From: Haemonchus contortus
Taxonomy: Eukaryota > Nematoda > Chromadorea > Rhabditida > Trichostrongylidae
Length of the DNA stretch: 64,000 nt
Assembly: GCA_000469685.2 (NCBI GenBank)
Contig: LS997563.1
Span: 13,029,940 to 13,093,939, forward strand
Direction of reading: 5' to 3'
Shown: positions 27,801-41,700 of the stretch, in pieces
Layout of the letters: each line of letters begins with the position of its first letter
How positions within the stretch are numbered: position 1 is the stretch's first letter
The notes under the pieces: generated by a model
What the model was told of the DNA's origin: nothing
The model's database searches: none
Seen by the model: only the letters and a program-made list of their open reading frames with translations
Position numbers and translations under genes: made by a program

Positions 27801-29748
27801 CTCTGCATTTGGTTCCTTAACCTGCAGTATTTCCAGAAAAGGATCGCCAGCGGAACTCTATGTATCATCATTTGACGCTGTAATTCAGCTATGCAGTGCG
27901 ATTTGTGCTAAACCGAAGTGGAAGCGATTGTCATTCAAGGTTCTGTATCTGTTGGCATCCTTTTTAAATAGCTTTTCCTTCTTCTTGACTTCCTTACCTT
28001 ACAGTTCGTAGTTTACAATTCATTACACTAAATGTGTTTATTTATTATTTATGATTGCAGATTCTGGATGTAGTTCATTCGCAAAGGGAGTTACTCAGTC
28101 AGTTGATGCGAGCAGAGATCAGTTGTCGTATGATGAACGCAACGGCTTTATTAGTGCAGTACATATGGGATAACGGTAGGAATCTCCCTCTTTCATCCTT
28201 GAACTTTCCTAGTATTTTGAAAAGCTCTATGGGTGATTAACAGGATTGGATAGGGTCTACTGATGACCGTTTCGGCGTTCACTTTAGCTCATCAGACTTG
28301 TGGAAAATGCATGGCTGCGACTTCAACGATTTCAGCTTTCGAATCCGCACATTCGTTGGAGTTTCAGTGTCAGCCCTGAGAAACTAGCGATACTATTTAT
28401 GAGTGGCCGTCTTTATTTCTGGATAGAGTTGCTAGAAGATCAGTCCATGAAGTCCGTGGCCAAAATGAGTGTCAACTTGAGAATGAGATGTACCTCTACA
28501 CAAGCCACTACAGGCAGTTCTCATTGACTCCTACAAAACTAACGCTTGCAATCTTCGGGCTAAGTATACGAGTTTAAGAAGTGGAGGTGGTGTTCTGGCA
28601 AGTGGCGCACTATCACACATGAACGGTCTTTGGTTCGAATTCCGCATCGATATTTCCGCGGTCGCTTAGTTAGTACCAAACTAGTCCGAGGAATAAAAGC
28701 ACTGACTTGTACATCGGCTGGTCACCGCAGTTTGCTGTATGTGGCACATACTCTTTCAGTACTCAACTATGATTCTGAATACAAGTCGAATGCGGGCCGC
28801 ATTTCTCAGGCGAGGTTGATTAGTTCCCCGATTCTTTGGGCTTCATCCTTTTATGAGATTACGAATCCAGATTCCATGATTGGCTCATGGATGACGTCGG
28901 TGGCAAAGAATGTTGTTCTTGCAGCCATCGTAACATTCGCACGCATGATTCTGTGAGCAAACAGAGCTGCACACTTATAGTCATTTTCTTAACCATTCCT
29001 AATTTTTGAAAAACTGACTTACGGGTGCAATAGAAATGAGGGATTCGTGGACGAGCTCGGTCTGAAGCAAATGTCTGCGTGTCTGAGTCGACGTCCGATT
29101 TCATTCACCTATTTACCCTTCTAGTGCTGGTTAGATTAATGGAAATGTCTTGAATCTCATCTTATTACCATATGTCTTATTCATCTAAATTTTCACGTCG
29201 ATTCTTTACTACTAAGTCTACCCATGCTCCAGAATTGTTGATCGTTCTTCCAATGTATTAGATTGCTGGGTTTTCTTGTGTGAAGGCCCACTTGGTGTTC
29301 AGCCTTGATCTTAGTCGCAGACTCTTCCTTTCCGGTTTTGAATATTTTCTTCTTTTGCCATGTTAAGGGAATTGCGCAACGTCTTACTAGAAGCATTAGC
29401 CTGACTAAAAGCAGGAAGAAAAGCTCATGCACCTCGCACATTTTTAAACAAAAAGACCAGATATTCCTAATGTGACTGAGGTTCCTATGGGGGTTATTCT
29501 AGATGCACATCCTATGATCTCAACTGAAATTGTATTATACTGGCTTGCCTATTGAATTCTGAAGTTCCCTTCTGAGTGTCTTAGTTTCCAATATTTCAGA
29601 CGATGCAAGTCGACCGGTGATCGAGGCAGATTCAGTGCTCAATCAGCTCCGCACTCTTCCCACAACTGATGAAACATCTCAGAAAGTAGTTGAAAAGCCG
29701 TATTCCTTCGTGATTCCTAGCCATCTCTCACCTCAAGTTGTCCGTTGA
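6896..29748 (+). CDS. npp-3: NUP205-family scaffold nucleoporin (5' end not found)
   Basis: NUP205 is a large alpha-helical solenoid of the nuclear-pore inner ring. Phase-compatible exons: 6896-7036, 7303-7405, 7510-7658, 7952-8147, 9258-9326, 9469-9564, 9659-9774, 11542-11658, 11814-12138 (possible 54-nt intron inside), 12427-12539, 13556-13681, 13794-13935, 14036-14184, 17126-17236, 17295-17357, 17475-17639, 26047-26097, 26235-26376, about 26506-26600, 26720-26811, 26860-26928, 27703-27773, 27837-27939, 28061-28175, 29600-29748 (stop TGA). Segments collinear with animal NUP205 include [31 protein letters not shown] and [11 protein letters not shown]. The first exon aligns well inside the family, about 750 residues from its start, so N-terminal exons are missing. 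The donor near 26600 is unresolved. Introns hold the antisense collagen and K2P genes. The symbol is that of the C. elegans NUP205 and rests on family assignment. Confidence 0.75.
7659..7951. other. NUP205 intron, nothing else seen
   Basis: Intron between the exon ending YIEQ and the exon starting [12 protein letters not shown]. No repeat or RNA was recognised. Confidence 0.5.
8148..9257. other. NUP205 intron with G-run and a chance ORF
   Basis: The flanking exons join in phase (G plus AG makes Glu) and align contiguously with NUP205. The 81-codon frame at 8924-9169 is therefore probably not an exon, although its middle ([20 protein letters not shown]) looks helical. A run of ten G lies at 8641-8650. 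Confidence 0.5.
10030..10158 (+). other. phase-compatible cryptic or alternative exon in NUP205 intron
   Basis: A 129-base (43-codon) open stretch bounded by TTTCAG and GTATGT, phase 0 at both ends, between the exons ending at 9774 and starting at 11542. The peptide is charged ([15 protein letters not shown]...[12 protein letters not shown]). Family alignment suggests the two flanking exons are contiguous without it. It may be an optional exon, an exon of something else, or chance. Confidence 0.3.
10159..11541. other. intron sequence, no gene recognised
   Basis: A minus-strand frame of 105 codons at 10270-10587 and several shorter ones show no recognisable motif. GC content rises around 10850-11300, which suggests an old mobile-element insertion, but no family could be named. 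Confidence 0.35.
14296..15418 (-). CDS. nematode cuticle collagen (337 aa)
   Basis: Three exons on the minus strand: 15278-15418 (ATG at 15418), 14917-15223 and 14296-14861 (stop TAA at 14296-14298), totalling 1014 bases. Residues 1-30 hold a hydrophobic signal-anchor ([20 protein letters not shown]), typical of secreted cuticle collagens. An RRKRE site near residue 65 matches the subtilisin-cleavage homology box. Cys pairs ([14 protein letters not shown] and CQC) frame a short Gly-X-Y block. The long Gly-X-Y domains follow in the last exon, interrupted near ICFYC. The C-terminus [15 protein letters not shown] is the usual Cys-containing tail. The product would be exported by hypodermis and cross-linked into cuticle. 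It lies antisense inside a NUP205 intron (14185-17125). Size and layout fit the col/dpy/rol family; the exact orthologue is not assigned. Confidence 0.96.
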
Positions 29749-32700
29749 ATAAGTAGGACCAAAAACGAATGCTGAAAATATTTCCTTCTAAATGTTATGA
29801 ACTGAACTGCTGTTCGTTTCTAGAGATCTCTGATAATAATAAGTCTTGCAACGTGAGGTTGTCTGTTGTTGATTTCGGATGTTGTTATTACGTTTTGATT
29901 TCCCTTCGAATAATGATTTCTGAAAATTTCTTTATGGCGGGTATCATAAATTTGTTGTTTGAATAAGAAATATACGGAAGTTTTTCTAAACTTGACTATG
30001 TCTATACCGGTGCCACATTTTTTGAGACTTGTTTGGTCCCTCATTCGAAAGAACTGCTTCTTCCTCATTACGTCGTCAAGCTTTTAAGACTGCATTACTG
30101 AGCTAGTTCTGACTGACTATATTTGCATCTGGACGTGAGTAAATGATAACTGGACTTTGCTTCTACTGCCTATCCCGAGTCCTGATGCGCTGCTATGAAG
30201 AAAGGCGTGCCACGGGTTCGACTCTACCGTGCCTGACGACGCTCAGCTATTATAAAATTAACGCGTTAGACAAAAAGCGCTGCTTCAAGGCTTATGTTAT
30301 GGTCCTTAAGCCTTTTCTGGTAAGCATTCAGCGCAATGGACCTGATGTTGTAAGAAGTGACACCAAGTAGTGGCTGTAATTCAAATATTCCCCTGATACT
30401 GCTCTTATAGGACTAGAACGCACAAGATAGCCAACTGGGGCTGTCTCGTGGTCATGAGACCTCCCATCGTAAAGCCCTTGCATTGAACTCGCACACATGT
30501 GCCTTCGGCAGGTCATATTATTTTTGGACTTTATCACTTTTATGCCAGCTGATTACACTTGATTAGTGAACATGCATCATGCTGGCTGAGCACCTACACT
30601 GCGTTTCATAATTATAAGGTCACCCTCGATTTTTGCGATTCTGGAGAAAGTAGCCAGAATGGAATTTTTTGGTAAACATTGGCAGATTCCTCAGCACAAT
30701 ATACCCCGTATTAAAATTTTTGCTGCAATCCCTTTTAGCTCAACTCTTTTAAGAATTTTTTAAATATAGTGTCGGTTTTTTCACCGTTTCGTAACTATAA
30801 GGTCACGCTGAGAAAGTAGAGGAATTATTGATGTTGATGGCATATGTATAACAATTAATGATCTCCTGAGCTCCTTCCTGTTTAAGAGCAACATCAAAGA
30901 GCCTGCGTGGCATACTAGAAACTAGGTATCGAAGATGTTTCTCATCGATTGTTATGTTATGTTATGTTATGTTATGTTTATTGCATGACCACGCATGTAA
31001 GTTAAAATTAATATAATTAGAAAAACAAACAATACAACACAAGCTCATACAATTGGGAAAGAACGAAAAACACAATACACAGGAGTACGTAACTATTCTT
31101 CAAAGAAGTTAATTGAATAGCAGAATATTTACTCAACTTTTGTTATAGCGAACCGGCTCTTTTAACAAAAAAGTTAGCTCTCACTGAAGTTTTGGGTAAA
31201 GACAGCTTTAGTTTGAAGTGAGGTCCTCTTGTACTCGACGCCGACACTCGAAAAAAGGATTTACCTATTTTAACATCCTTTCAAGATTTTACGAACCATC
31301 GTTAGATCACTCCTCTTCCTTGCCTCCAAGCTAGAATGTTTGAGTATTTTACTCCTAGTGTGGAATCAATCGATAATCTATGCCGGCTATCTGCATCATG
31401 AGTTTTCCAGTGAAACTGTTTTGCACACCTTCTAGAGCACCTATAATTCCCTTCTTGCTCCCCATGCTTCGATATCGCCTGCTTCAGCTCTTCTGTGCTC
31501 TGCAACTTACGGATATTCCCATAAACTTGTCTGACTATTATGCTATCATGTACTTTTCATCGGATTGAGATCGGAACTGCAGGACAGAACGCTTATGTTT
31601 TGGCATTGCAGCCACTCATTCGTAGACGACTCACCTGAGTGGAGGCGTTGTCTTGTTGAAAGACATAGTTGAGGCGACGGCTACAGTTTAGGAAGTGTAC
31701 TAGATGATGCTCCAAGACGTTCTGGCAATCCTTCGGATCAATTCTGCAGCTCAGGAAGGCTATCCAATGACAACATTGCAGGATACACCCCACACCATGA
31801 GACCTCCTCCACCAAAATTGCGACGGCTGAAGTAAACTGGTTCCTTCTTCAAATCGCGCCAGTGGTACTTGTTTCTGTCAGAACCATCCAAGTTGAATTC
31901 CTTTTCATCCGAAAAGACAACCTGAATGGAAATTATTCAGCTGTATGGTGAGATTTTGATGTAGACCTACCTTTGCCCAATCTCTCACTAGATTCATCTT
32001 TGCGATTTCGAGTCGAGCCTTTCTGAGGCGATCGTTGATTCGTGACGCCTTCTTCATTGCTTGCCTGGTGATGTTCTCGCATCTTCTCACTGCTCTCCAG
32101 ACTATAATTCTCGACACAGAGGTTTATTTACGATTGGATCTGCTTCAAGGAGGAAGTACTGGTGGAAACAGCCCTCAGAAACTTCCGGACAGTAACCGTG
32201 CGTGGGCGTCCACAGCTAGTGTTACATCTAGGGACATCAGGGCTCTCCAGAAGTCTTCGGATGGAGTAGAAGGATCTCCCTCTTTGCCTGGAAATGGCTC
32301 GCTTACTGAGCCCAGCTTCATGGAGAGCCCGACTTTGAGCCTTTTCATAAGAGGAAAGCAAACGACCGCGAGCCATGTTGACAGTCAGGTTTAGAAATGC
32401 ATTTGCTACATTTCCTCTCCTCCATGAATATTTGTTCACTCTCTCAGAGTGACCTTATATTTATGAAACGGTGCAGGAACCGATAAGCAATTCTAAAAAA
32501 ATTCAGAAAAATGTAGCTGCTACTTAAAAACGGATACCTAGGTTACTCGTGCTGGGAGATCCGTTCATGATGCTAGAACAAATTCTGAATGATTGCTTCT
32601 TCCGAAAGTGCAAAATTTGAGGGTGACCTTATAATTATGAAACGCACTGTATATATGTATGTACATTTCCAACATATACGTTACAGCTGTTGAACAGTCA

Positions 32701-35700
32701 GATACTTTCGATGGCTCATGAATTATCTGGCTGGGGCGTCTCGAGATCACGAGGCCCCCCACTGTGAAGCTCTTACTTGTGTTCACCTGTGTCATTTTGA
32801 GTTGAAATTTGTCTGCAACTAAATTTTCGGCTGGGGGGTACCGTTAGACCGCTTTATGATTGTGGGCAGTGGACTATTGATGGTGGTGATCTATTCACGG
32901 ACCCGATAAGTTCTCTGGCCGCCGTCTCTGTTTGCATCTCCAATGGAACTATTCACCAAGGCATAATTCCAGATTCTGCGAGACTTTTTTTTAGGGGGGG
33001 GGGGGGTATTTTCGTACTTCTCTTCACCTATACCAGTCCGGCCGCCCCTGGCTTCTGGCTATCGCTGGGCTTGCCTCCTTCTCATGACAAAGTAATATTG
33101 AACAAATCACCCCATCCTTATTTGAGACATACATAGCACGATGTCACCCATATCATATCACCCCTTCACTTACTTACATGTGCCGATGCTTAGGTCATTA
33201 TTGGATGTCTCCATATGTTGCTGTTCATCCTAAAAACAATGACCCTCTAAAGGTTCATTCGGCAGGCATCCAAAGCCTTAAGTGTGCCCGCGAAAGTTGT
33301 CTTACCCTTTTATAAAGCAGAAACTTGGTCAGTCTGTTTGTCGGTTTGTAGGTTTGTCGGTATGTCCGTCCGCAAAACTTATGATTACGATAAAGTAGTG
33401 GTACGGAAAAGCTAGCTCTATTCTATTGGGTTGTAACATAAGTCCGTAGAGTTTTTTCACAGAGATTTATTTTACAAAAAACAATAATTATAATAATAAA
33501 TTAATCAATGATGTATCTTCCTGTTACTGTTTGCGACGTCCTCCAATCTCTCGACCAATTTGTTGATGCCGTTTCGCCAAAAATCGGCCGGTCTGGTGTC
33601 GAAGAAGTTGTTGAGCCAGTTTCCAAGAACCTCTTCGCCATCAAAGGTAACACTTCTCATTTGGTTTGACAGAGAGCGGAAAGGTGGTAGTCGGTAGGTG
33701 CAAGACCCGGAGAGTACGGTGGATGCTGAAGAACCTCTCATTCAAGCTTTCGGAGTGCTGTTTTGACGACTTGGGCATTGTGGGGCCTGGCGTTGTCGTG
33801 GAGCAAGATGACTTCACCTTGTCTATCGGGTCTTTTCAGCAGAATAGCCACACTAACACGATTAAGCTGGGCAATGTAGACCTCCTCGTTGACAGTAACA
33901 TTTCTTTCGAGCATTTCCCAGTGCACCGTGCCTTTCCAGTCTCACCAAACGCAAATCATGACCTATTTTGAGTGAAGGTCTTGCTTGACTTTCGGCTTCG
34001 GTGCCTCTCCTGGGGCCACCCAGAGACACACCTAGCGCACCTTCCTCGTACACACTGCATGTGTCCCGAGCGGCCTCGGCTGCTTATTGACCTCTATGAA
34101 AAGCAGATGTCGAAAATGCTGATTTCCTCCTCCTGGATATTCCAATTCTGAGCCAGTAAAAAGACGTACAACTAGCTATCCAAAAAACGGATAAAACTAT
34201 TTTATAGAGGAGAAAGAGCTCTTTCGAATGAATATATACACTTCGCCAAAAAACAAAGCGAATCGTTGTAAAATGACCCTAACACAAAACTCTACGAACT
34301 TATGTTACAACCCAATACATTTTTCTACATTTGTCCACTTAAAGGCACCGTACACGATAAAAAAAGTTATTGAGTTCTTACCTTATTAATACTCAGCGGC
34401 CCCAATGAGTTGTGGAAGGGACCCTCTCACTCCCCCAATCTCGACGTTCAGGGCATAGTGACAGCCCCGTTGTTGCCGTAGTTCGCGTTCCCGCCCCTCG
34501 ATCGGTGTCTCGTTAGACGAGTGTCGAGACAATACAGATTGCCATTATTCGTTCTAGTACCCGCGCACAATCAGCTAATCGCCAAGTGTTGAGGCGACGT
34601 TTCTCTCCCATTCTTTTTCCTCTGTTTTTCTTTTTGCTCCCGCGATCCCTTATTTAATTTCCTACTTCTAGAGGCTGAAAAAGGTGAGCTACTTTTGCTG
34701 TCACTAGGGTTTTTAAGTTTATTTATGCTTATAAGTGAATGAATTTTTCTTACCATTGTCTGTTATTCGCACCAGGACCCACACGCGCGCAGTGAAACAC
34801 ACTGCTTAGCTCGTCCAGACACCCCACTATTCTTCATTTTTCTGGTTTCATTCTCGTCTAGCCCCCTTTTTAAGGTTTTTTCGAAGCCGTTTTTCATTTT
34901 GGAAACACCGATGCACACGGTTTCTTCACCTCAGTCGCACTAGTTTCGATCTTGTCTTCCATTTTTCATCATAATCTGGATTACCCAAATTCGCATATAC
35001 ATCAAAAGTAACACAAAGTAGACATAGAAGCTGTGGACGGTTTCTGAGTAAGGCGAGAAGGGGTATGGGCAGATTGTCTGTGAATGCCTGCTAATAGAAA
35101 ATGAGAATCATTGCATAGAATACAGAAAGTGATGGTTCTCGAAAATTGTTAAATCATTCATAGGTCAATTATAGATCATCAATGCAATGGAATGTTCATC
35201 AAAGTTACGAAGTGCGATAAAATGTGGGAGTAGAATAAGCATCAACGCAGGAATTGCTCGAAAAAGAGTAAGTGGGTGTTAGATATATTATGGAATACGC
35301 AATATTCGCAATGTTCGAATCGATCCTACTGAGCCTTTCTTGAATGTCGTGCTGCTAAGTGCCTGTAGGGGCTCAGACGGAAAGGGTTCAAGCAACCTCG
35401 CACAACAATAGAAAAAAATTGTTGTGCATCAAAGAGTATTTTCCGAGTTGAACGTTGGTTTGGTGGAGATTGAACCCACCCAACCTTTCACTTGTGTGTA
35501 CGAAACATCAGTGCCTACTTGCACACAGTTTTACCTCTTTTAGAAGTGCTGTAAATGGAACATTACATAAATCGTTTGAGGGCAAGTGTAAACGGAGCCA
35601 GCTTCCCTAAGTGTATACCAAAATTACGCATTAACACTTGCTGGACTCGTTCCATCTTGAAAATATTTACATTTTTCGAGAGCTGGGTTCCCCTGCGACC

Positions 35701-38700
35701 AGTAGTCTAGGTAGGGTAAGGCTTTGTAAAGACGCAGTAGTCTGGTCCTGTCCGATTATCTGATAATCCTCATTATCGCGGACATGGCGGTGAATGCTTT
35801 TTTACAGCTTCGTGGATTTATCAGAAAACTTGAGTATTGTATCAACTTTTGTATCAAAAATATTTCTAAGGACTTTAATCGAGCCAAAAGTTGTGGGTTT
35901 TCCCATTTACGACGTAGCAGTAGCAGCAGAGTTCCTAAAATGCAGCTTCGAGATAGATGCCCATACTCTCTCTTTCTCAAATGACAACACCATTCCTCTT
36001 TGTATGAATACTCTTTTTTTTTAACCACACTTAATTGGGGCAGCTCGATGGTGCAAACCAAGAACAGTAAAGGTGATAGTACTCCACTAGACCACCTCGA
36101 GGACCCCGCTAGTACAGATGTACTCAGCAGAACAACTAGTACCAACTCGCACTGTTCATTAAGATACGACTTCGTAGAACCCAGAGCATTTCCCCGATCT
36201 CCGTAGTGCTCCAGTTTGCTATGAGTGCGGGATAACAAATTATAGGAGGTCGAGAAGAATATTGATTTGATCCAAATGTCGATCTTTCGATCATTTCTTT
36301 ATTCCCCGCCCGCTACCGTGCCTCCAGCTGATTATGCTCGATAGTAAATATACACCGGACTGACTGAGCACCTACATATATGCATGACCAGCACAAACGA
36401 TACAACTTTTAGACATTCAGGCTCATGAATTATTCTGTCGTAGGCGTCTAGAGATCACGAAATTTCTTATGACGAGTCCCTTGTCTAGGTTGACCTCTGT
36501 GGCAGCTAGAGTTGAGAATCGCCTGTGTTAAATTTTTGGATGGAGGATGCCTTTGAGCGGATTTATGATTGTGAACAAGGAATATTGGTGGAGGTGAACC
36601 GTATTCCATCGACTCGATGAGTTCTCTGGCATAGGCTCTCCTTCTATCTCCATTGGAACTATTCACTGAGGCCGCATAATTTCAGGCTTTACGAGACTTT
36701 TTTTAGTGGGGGGAGGGGTTACAAAGGGGGTTGGGGCATTTTCATTGTTCTCCTACAGTACGAGCTATCACATGAAGTTGTTTCATAAGCAGTTTGTATT
36801 AAGCTGAAGTGGCAGGGATGCCACTGAGGAAGGCATGTTGAGGTAAATCACTTCTACTGATCTCATTATTTTGCTAAGGTGTTGTATTGATCTTCCCATC
36901 GCCTATGTGTCGCCCAATTCACACTGTCATCCGTTGACGGAAAAGGCCTTTTCAGTGGAATATTCAGTAGTTCGTCTTCAGTTACTACTCTGCCTGAAGA
37001 CTGGGCTCCGATTTATTCATCTTGTAATAGATTTTACGAAACAACGGAAATCGGACGTGCTTGATTCCAATGTTTTGGCGGAATTCCGCAGAGGTGAGTA
37101 CAGATTATCTGGTACGATGGTCTGAGAATGTCCGAATTGTGCGAACGGAGGCCGGAGTTCACTTAGCGTTACAGTACTGGTGGAGGAGTCATTATGATGA
37201 CTTCACGACCATTTGGAGAAAGCGTCGCTGATAACCAAGAAAGGAACTCCCTTATTTGGGCCATCGAAATCGACACGGGTTTGGCACCATGGTGTATTCG
37301 GGCGAGAACACCAACAGTGTGTTCTTGACGGGTGACTTGGCACTTTCCTGCCAATCGGCGCACATGCGGACGAGCCTCTCCAATTCCTCGCTGATCTTCG
37401 TTAAAGGCAAACGGTTGCGTACCTTCTTCCGATTCACTCCTGAATGTTGCTTTCATAATAGTCGGCTGAAGTGCAGACGGGATGATGATGCGGCTCCCGA
37501 ACAGTAGGCACCCTTCTTGCATTGAAAGGTCGTTGCGTAGACGGGCATAATTGGCAACGGGGTGTGATGGCTTCTTCGGCCAATTGTTGTGGACGACGTG
37601 GTCGAGGACTCAGTGTTGGCAGTCATCCTCAGCGGTACATTTTCAGCAGTGGGCGGTAGACGTTTGATACTGTCGTGGGCATAGGCGGGTGAATCTCCAG
37701 CGTTATAGGCGGCTCGCTGAGTATGCAGGGACTTCATTCTTCGATCAAACATGGCCAAAAGTGGCTTGTGGTCCGCGAGAAGGGTGAAGTGGCATCCATA
37801 GATGTAGCAATGAGCATTGCGGACGGCGTAGATGAATACAAATCATTCCTTTTCTACCTGACCTCTATTACTCACCGTGGCACTGAAAGGGCTGCTAGCC
37901 TGTTGGATGGGTTTCTCTGATCCATTCAGATAACGATGGAAGATTACTGCTCTTATTCCATAGTCTGAAGCGTCGACCTCGACGAAGAGAGGCAGACTTG
38001 GGTTGTATGTAGTGAGTCAGGAGCAGGTCTGAAGCAAACACTTTCTTGGCGCGTTCGAAAGCAGCGTCCCATTCGGAATCCCACTCTAACGGGGCATCCT
38101 TTCTAAGCAGTGCGTCGAACGGTGCACGAAGCTGACGCATCTCTGGAGCGAACGCTTCATAGTGGCTGAAGAGTCCGAGAAATGACGGGACTTGGGCGGT
38201 ATCCTTCGTTATTGGCATTCGAGATCAAGGATCTTGGGATAGGGTCGGCGTCCGGCAGCAGTGATGACGTTTTCGAGGTAGGTCAACCAGGTCATCACGG
38301 AGCGGTGCGGATGTGGCAGCCGTAGGCGGATAGTTATTCATTTATTATGAACAAAGGTGCGCCACTAGGAAAGCCTAACACAAACACAGAAAAACCGTCA
38401 AAACTGAAACCTTGCCATTGAAATGAGACACACGCTAGATGTCATACTTGCATGTAAATAGTACTGGAATGAAATGAAATAAAAGATAGTATGCTTCCAT
38501 TGATGCCATTAGTTGCTCCAAAATCATTAATGGGCAGAAAAAAGATGTCAACTATTCATTCGAACCTCAAACCACTGCAGTCAGTTGTAGAAAGAGAGAC
38601 GGCAATCGCCAAAACAATCGAGAGTGGAGAGGCGGTGATTACAGAGCTGCCCGAGAGAAGTTTCCTTGATACGTAACATCCAGCATAAAATAAAAAGGAA

Positions 38701-41700
38701 GTGAGATCAGACGTTGGTTTTCTTTGCTTGAACTCGGACGAGGTTGATAAGAAAACAACTTTATTCCGGCTAACGTTTCGGCGCGGATCGCCTTCTTCAG
38801 AGCCTGGAACAATCAAAGCAATTCATGATTACCAGACCAAACCCATCAACTATCCTGCAGGAATTCGAAACCTCAGAGGTCATCACGCAATTGTAAGTTG
38901 GGCCACTCACCGTCGATCAGTCCGATCCCCGCGACCACCCAGAAGCCAGCAACGGTCCAGTAAGCTCTCGGACTAGATGTGATTCAGACTCACTGGTGGA
39001 AGGCCAACCTTATATACGGCCTCAGCTCCCGCGTGATTGTGATACCCTCTTCCTTCCGGTTCATTTTTGGTCTAGCGACAGGAATCCAGAATGCTTCGAG
39101 GGTTTTTCGTGCGAGTGTTTGCGATTCTCGTGCCAAGACCGCGGCCGTGATCGCGAAATCGGCTCCATAATGACTTTCCACCCTGTGGGCGCCCAAGGCA
39201 GATGACACGCGTGACCTGACCTTGCCTTCTACGTGATCCTTGATGCGTACGTATAGCGGTCTTGATGTTTCGCCGATGTATTCTTCTCCGCCACCGCAAC
39301 ATGTGATCTTGTAGACCACCCCTGCGATTGTACAATCGCCTTCCTTGCCGGTTGGGCAGACCACACAGTTAGGGGTAGTACATGAGCGATCGTAGAGTCG
39401 ATTCCGAACCAGTCGATGCTTTAGGTTGTAGGGGGGTACATCTATAACGGCAATTAGATTTTCCAGACCCGACCTCCTCAGACACCTCCTTATGGAAGTG
39501 CTAAGCTCATCAGAGACGAATGGTACAATGAACGACCGTTCAGTGAGGTACCACGCGGTCTGTTGTTAGTGACCGCATTTCGTTCTTTGTGGGAGGTCGA
39601 AAAATGTACGTAGCCATTGAACGCAGCTATTTCGTGTGCCATCTTCACTGATTCTCTTCGCTCATTTTCTCCACTGCGGACGCTGGCTGCTGTACGAAAC
39701 ATATTCCTTACAACGGCCCGCTTAGTCTGAAAAGGATGAGCCGAGTGGCAATGCACGATGATATTCTTGTTGCTGGGCTTCCTGTACCATTTCGTTGAAA
39801 GCATCCCACTGTGCAGCTTCACTTGTACATACAAAAATGGGAGCCAGCTTTCAGAGGGTCGTTCTCTTGTCAGTCGGATGTGCGCGGATTGCGTGTTAAG
39901 TAGGTCAAAACACATTTCCATCTGTTCTTGCGTCGAGCAAACTACGAAGCAGTCATCAATAGAGCGGCAGTAGGGCATGGGGCGGTGTTCCAGAATAGGT
40001 GCCAGACGTTGCCCCATAGCTAAACCCCTGATCTGCTCGAAATACTCTCCTGACCACTCGAAGATGTTGCAACCAAGACATTCTTTCAACAATGACATCA
40101 CTTGATCAATAGAGAATCCATGCATGTTGATCATGCTTTGATACTGATTCAGCAGTTCTAGTACTGCTTCCATGGCGGAAACATTACTCACGTTAGTGTA
40201 GAGACACCCTACATCAAATGATTCTATGACGCAGGCACCGTTGGGTTGAAGTGCCTGAAGCTTGTTCAGTAACATCTGAGTGTTCGTCAGGTGGGATGGT
40301 ATGTATTTGAGAAGCTGCACCAAAATTACATTGAGAAACCATCCTATCCAATCAGTGGGACCACTCGAGGTGGGGGCAATTGATGCCAAATCGTCCGTTG
40401 CTGCGAACCTGTGTGTTTTTATCAGCAAGTATAGCACGGGGCAACACGGTGACTCGATTTTGAGTTGTGTTATCAAGGAATGATCCAAACCCGCTGATTT
40501 GGCCGTAGTCATCCACACTCGGTTCAGTCTGCGACACTGCGTTTGAAAGTCCTTAGCTGAGGATGGTCGGTAAATTGAGGTATCTCCCAGATGGTGTTTT
40601 TTCGAATCGATTTTTTCTCAATCTATTTCTAAGCATATGGAAGTGAGATCGTAGGATGCACTCTCACATCTAGAGTGTGAAACAATTTGATCATTAATCG
40701 TCAGCGTTATTATCATTTTTCATTTCATTATCATTTTTCATCTTAACAGGTCATGCAGGACAGGAAGTCTTCTGAGATGAAATACACTTCAAGAAGAAAT
40801 GAATGACTAAAATAACGAATACATCGAAGTATCAACAAGAGTCCTATAGACCCAACAGTTCCAGAGAAAAGTTTTGTCCATAAATCACCAACCTTATAGA
40901 CCCAACAATTCGAGCGAATCGATTTTTTCTCAATCTATTTCTAAGCATATGACTGTTTTCAGCAGAAAACACTTCGGAAGGCAACAATTGCATCCATCTC
41001 GCGCCGCGATAGAGTACAAAGTTGTGCAAGTGACTTCGACTTCTCATAGCCAAACTTCTATAGTTCAGATTGAAACCACCTGACCTTACACTAGTCGGCC
41101 TAAAAATTCAGTACTTACTTGCTAAAAATCCAGTTGATCTTACTTCCATTCGTAGAAGCTGAAAGCAGAAAGAAGGTCCGATATGACACGTCTCTTTTTC
41201 AAAGTCATCTGTTGAGGCGCTGCAAATGTTCTTCATAACTTGCAGGCTACCCCCGGATAAATGTGGGTATACTCGGCAGAGCAAGAGTTAAGATAGCATT
41301 CTCTGAGCTTATCAAGTTCGAGTACAACCTTTTTGTGCAATGGGCTCCAAATTTGGGAACAGTATTCAACGTGCGTTAGTACATATGCATTGTGTAAACG
41401 TAGCAGGATTAACCTGTCAACTGAGATATCCTTGTAAAGAGGGCTCCCAGGTTGCCGTTGTGCTCGGAGAGTGTGCGCCCGGTGAAGATCCCGTCGTCGA
41501 GGTAGGAGCAACTCCGTTGACTACAGAGATGCAGAGATCATGGAGTCAATAATTTGGTGGAAGATGCCAAGTGCTGATTTGAGTCCAAATGGCAAGCGAT
41601 TGTAGCGGTAGAGTCCTCGATGCGTGTTAATTGTGATGAGCTCCTTGGAGTTGTCGTTCAGCCTGAAGGTAGGCGTCAGCGAAGTAGATCTGGGAGGAGA